A program made the translations under genes and the position numbers. The notes under the pieces are model-generated. The model searched no databases. It worked only from the letters and a program-made list of their open reading frames with translations, and was not told the DNA's origin. This document shows, piece after piece, positions 61,789 to 64,000 of a stretch of 64,000 nt of DNA (position 1 is the stretch's first letter; the number at the start of each line of letters is the position of its first letter). The stretch is from Anaerolineae bacterium. GTDB taxonomy: Bacteria; Chloroflexota; Anaerolineae; Promineifilales; Promineifilaceae. The stretch is from assembly GCA_023384415.1 (NCBI GenBank), contig JAHDWJ010000025.1, positions 1 to 64,000 of the forward strand, written 5' to 3'.

Positions 61789-61915
61789 TCGTACACAACA
61801 CAGCGATCCACGGATGTTACCGATTTTCATAGATGCCCTAAAAATCTGTGTGCATCTATGACATCTGTGGACAAATTACTTTGTCTAGATCAGGGAATAT
61901 CACCAGACAAGCAAA

Positions 61916-61955
61916 GTAGACGAGCCATCACCCAAATCGGGCATGGGTCGCCTAC
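61916..61955. repeat. Imperfect 40-base hairpin
   Basis: GTAGACGAGCCATCACCC pairs imperfectly with GGGTCGCCTAC across a short loop. It lies between rplI and the rodZ-like gene on the minus strand and could serve as a terminator without a clear T-run. Confidence 0.4.
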
Positions 61956-61984
61956 ATACCAGTTCTCACTCTTCAAGCCGGTGA

Positions 61985-62521
61985 TTACTCAGCCGGAACC
62001 TCGATGATTTCTTCAAGGGCAGGAGGTTCAACATACGCAACGGCCGCGGCTGCGGCTTCGGCTGCGGCCGCAACTTCAGCTTCTGATTGAATCACCACCG
62101 TCAACTGGGGTTGATAATCTCCACTGAGGCGCACCGTAATGTGGTGAGTTCCCAACTGACGCAGAGGGTCCCCTTCAACTAAACGGCGATCCAGGGTGGT
62201 GCCCAGTTTTGCATTGAGTTTCTCAACCACATCGTTCATGGTGACAGAACCATAGAGCTTTCCCGTCTCCCCAGCTTTGGCCACAAAGGTAATGGTTGTT
62301 CCCGTAATCCGTTGGGACAAATCCTCATATTGGGCTTTCAACTGGGCACGACGAGCGGCGGCCCGGTTGCTCCACGATTTAGCCTGATTCATCGCCTGGT
62401 CGGTGGCCTTTACGGCCAATCCCCGAGGGATCAAGAAATTACGCCCATACCCATCAGCAACGGCATGGACTTCACCGGCATACCCTAACTTTTCAACGTC
62501 TTCTTTTAACAGCACTTTCAT
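61985..62521 (-). CDS. rplI: 50S ribosomal protein L9
   Basis: The 178-residue protein has the N-domain MKVLLKEDVEKLGYAGEVHA with GYGRNFLIPRGLAVKAT, the long connecting helix, and the C-domain (KAGETGKLYGSVTMNDVVEK, LRQLGTHHITVRL). It exceeds the usual length of about 148 by an Ala/Glu-rich tail, AEVAAAAEAAAAAVAYVEPP onward, encoded in part by GCGGCCGC. rpsF, ssb and rpsR, common partners of rplI, are not adjacent. GAGGAG lies 12 bases before the ATG, which is a long spacing. Confidence 0.93.
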   Translation of the reverse strand: MKVLLKEDVEKLGYAGEVHAVADGYGRNFLIPRGLAVKATDQAMNQAKSWSNRAAARRAQLKAQYEDLSQRITGTTITFVAKAGETGKLYGSVTMNDVVEKLNAKLGTTLDRRLVEGDPLRQLGTHHITVRLSGDYQPQLTVVIQSEAEVAAAAEAAAAAVAYVEPPALEEIIEVPAE

Positions 62522-62768
62522 GGCTGGTGTACACTCCTCTTTTTATGAAGTATAGGTTGGACTGTGCAGAAATTGTGGTGATGTTCTTCCGTATTGTGTA
62601 AACATCTGTTCCGACAATATGAAACCTGCGCTCCACCTTTGTTTTTCTGTCACAGAATCGCCTGTTCGCTTAATAAGCATAGCTTTAGCGACGTATGATG
62701 GTAACAAAGGAGCAGGTTTTTGACAACCGCCAAAAACGGGCTGCTCTGAACCCTCTCTCATTTGTGGC

Positions 62769-64000
62769 TCACACCCGATGGATTTTGGCTCCCAGCCCAA
62801 TCAACTTCTCTTCGATTCGTTCGTAGCCGCGATCAATCTGGTGAATATTGTGGATGGTAGTTACTCCCTGGGCAGAGAGGGCGGCCAGGACCATGGCCAT
62901 CCCGGCCCGGATGTCTGGGCTGGTGACGCCATGGGGGTTGGCGTAGAGTTGGCTCGGCCCCTGGACGATGACCCGATGAGGATCACAAAGGGTGATACGT
63001 GCCCCCATGAAGGTGAGTTTATCTACAAAGAAGAAGCGGCTTTCGTACATCCAATCATGGAGTAAGACCGAACCCTGGCAGCGAATGGCCAGGACAACGA
63101 GGATGCTCATCAAATCAGGAGGGAAACCAGGCCAGGGGAGGGGCTTTATTTCCAGGATGCGGCCGCTAAGGGGTGGCTGTATCGCCATAGATTGGTTAGC
63201 CGGGACAATGATGTCATTGCCATCTACCTCCCAGGTGATGCCCAGCTTTTCGTACACCAACCGGATCATGCCCAGGGAGTGGGGGTCGGCATTTTGGATA
63301 CGAATGGTACCGCCGGTGATTGCGGCCGCGCCGATAAAACTGCCCACCTCCATAAAATCACTACCAATCCGGTACTCCCCCCCACCCAAATTTTTAACCC
63401 CCTGAATTTTTAGCCGATTGGAGCCAATCCCCTCAATTTTTGCTCCCAGGCTGTTCAGAAAGTGGGCTAAATCTTGCACATGGGGTTCACAGGCGGCATT
63501 ATCAATCACCGTTTCCCCCTGAGCCAAAACGGCGGCCATCAGGGTATTTTCCGTAGCTGTCACACTGGCCTCGGCCTGCAAAATATACCCTCCACCCCGG
63601 ATCGGATCAGCATCCATCTGAAAACCATTGCGCTGGGGATTTAAGGAAACATTCACCCCCAATGCTTTCAAACCTTGGATATGCGTATCCAGAGGGCGAC
63701 CACCAATCACATCTCCGCCAGGAATAGGCAAAAGCACATGCCCCAGCCGGGCCAACATAGGGCCAGAAAAGACAAAAGAGGCCCGGCTCTGGCTGGCTAA
63801 CTGGAAATCAATGTGCGTTTTCTCAATACGGGCGGCATGGATACGCCAACTCCCTCCGCCTAAATCAGTCACCTCGGCCCCTAAATCCTGTAGAATAGCC
63901 AAAGCAACCCGCACATCAACAATATCTGGGATGTTGTGCAAGACAACCGGTTGATCTGTCAGTAAACAGGCTGGCAGCAGCTTGATGGCCGCATTTTTAT
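62769..64000 (-). CDS. murA: UDP-N-acetylglucosamine 1-carboxyvinyltransferase MurA, 5' end outside the window
   Basis: This enzyme transfers enolpyruvate to UDP-GlcNAc, the first committed step of peptidoglycan synthesis. The frame is open to position 64000 and begins there with KNAAIKLLPACLL, so about 20 N-terminal residues lie beyond the edge. Other motifs are RASFVFSGPMLARLG, MEVGSFIGAAAITGG and IDRGYERIEEKLIGLGAKI. The catalytic-loop Cys (GGCTIGARPVDLH in E. coli) is Asp here, in PGGDVIGGRPLDTHI (codon 63713-63711). Natural Cys-to-Asp enzymes remain active and resist fosfomycin. The 247-bp gap to rplI holds no gene that I can support. Confidence 0.9.
   Translation of the reverse strand, partial: KNAAIKLLPACLLTDQPVVLHNIPDIVDVRVALAILQDLGAEVTDLGGGSWRIHAARIEKTHIDFQLASQSRASFVFSGPMLARLGHVLLPIPGGDVIGGRPLDTHIQGLKALGVNVSLNPQRNGFQMDADPIRGGGYILQAEASVTATENTLMAAVLAQGETVIDNAACEPHVQDLAHFLNSLGAKIEGIGSNRLKIQGVKNLGGGEYRIGSDFMEVGSFIGAAAITGGTIRIQNADPHSLGMIRLVYEKLGITWEVDGNDIIVPANQSMAIQPPLSGRILEIKPLPWPGFPPDLMSILVVLAIRCQGSVLLHDWMYESRFFFVDKLTFMGARITLCDPHRVIVQGPSQLYANPHGVTSPDIRAGMAMVLAALSAQGVTTIHNIHQIDRGYERIEEKLIGLGAKIHRV

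Larger units (their letters stand above)
801..63328. repeat. Dispersed iterated palindrome GCGGCCGC, about 115 copies
   Basis: Reading the window by eye I find about 115 copies of the 8-bp palindrome GCGGCCGC, for example at 801, 2472, 3176, 5345, 9280, 20397, 34434, 38502, 49130 and 63321. Most lie inside genes, in all three frames, where they encode Ala-Ala-Ala, Gly-Arg or Arg-Pro. The LAL regulator at 9789-12437 alone has 13. At an assumed GC content near 55 percent about two copies would be expected. The copies are single octamers and not part of longer repeats. The pattern resembles HIP1 (GCGATCGC) of cyanobacteria. Its role is unknown to me. The count was done by hand and may be off by a few. 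Confidence 0.9.

Noticed and set aside
62543..62800. 85-codon gene between murA and rplI
   Set aside because: It overlaps the murA C-terminus, its composition looks random and no motif is visible.
801..63328. GCGGCCGC sites as cloning or linker artefacts (NotI sites)
   Set aside because: They lie in frame inside otherwise intact conserved genes at irregular spacing and at a density no library construction would leave.

Overview
The window reads as a chromosomal piece of a Chloroflexota bacterium, probably an Anaerolineae-type lineage. That placement is an inference from gene content: several GAF histidine kinases, an LAL/MalT-type regulator, a Ser/Thr kinase, RodZ-like and DUF951 proteins, RHS tips, DUF11 surface proteins and many short low-complexity intergenic repeats. 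I could not test it by phylogeny. Core genes include rpoB, gltX with tRNA-Gln(CUG), era, acpP, nth, mnmA with a cysteine desulfurase, rimO, rplI, a rodZ-like gene and a 5'-truncated murA at the right edge.

Layout. 1-2.5 kb: two orphan RHS C-terminal tips on the minus strand with a small membrane protein between them. 2.8-9.5 kb: acyl-CoA ligase, a KtrA/KtrB-type K+ uptake pair, a GAF/PAS histidine kinase and a CPT-like kinase. 9.8-13.3 kb: an LAL regulator and a TetR regulator with a promoter/operator. 13.5-19.8 kb: secreted beta-propeller proteins and a glycosidase-like gene, in a partly decayed tandem duplication. 20.2-25.2 kb: cysteine desulfurase and mnmA, a graveyard of small decayed genes, and a GMC oxidoreductase. 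25.4-29.5 kb: histidine kinase, nth and acpP. 29.6-38 kb: rpoB, a glycosyltransferase, an HD protein, an M50 protease and a surface protein. 38-47 kb: glycosyltransferases, a thioredoxin-like lipoprotein, a CopC-like protein, a nitrilase, an isomerase, era and a Tat-exported coiled-coil protein. 47-52 kb: a phosphoesterase, a kinase fused to a degenerate cyclase, a LysE transporter and gltX with tRNA-Gln. 52-59 kb: a PEP/pyruvate-binding protein, an Lgt-like protein, an SGNH hydrolase, a TlpA thioredoxin, an RlmM-like methyltransferase and a broken fic. 59-64 kb: rimO, rodZ-like, rplI and murA.

The most striking signal is not a gene. The palindrome GCGGCCGC occurs about 115 times by hand count, roughly one per 560 bp and tens of times more than chance, like the HIP1 octamer of cyanobacteria. 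It is nearly or wholly absent from rpoB, the PEP/pyruvate-binding gene and the duplicated propeller block. Other points of note are a (TCTG)6 tract that throws a glycosidase-like gene out of frame with its best start, a two-copy 115-bp MITE-like element, a roughly 150-residue insertion in RpoB, an Asp in place of the catalytic Cys of MurA, and a set of nonsense-interrupted accessory genes.
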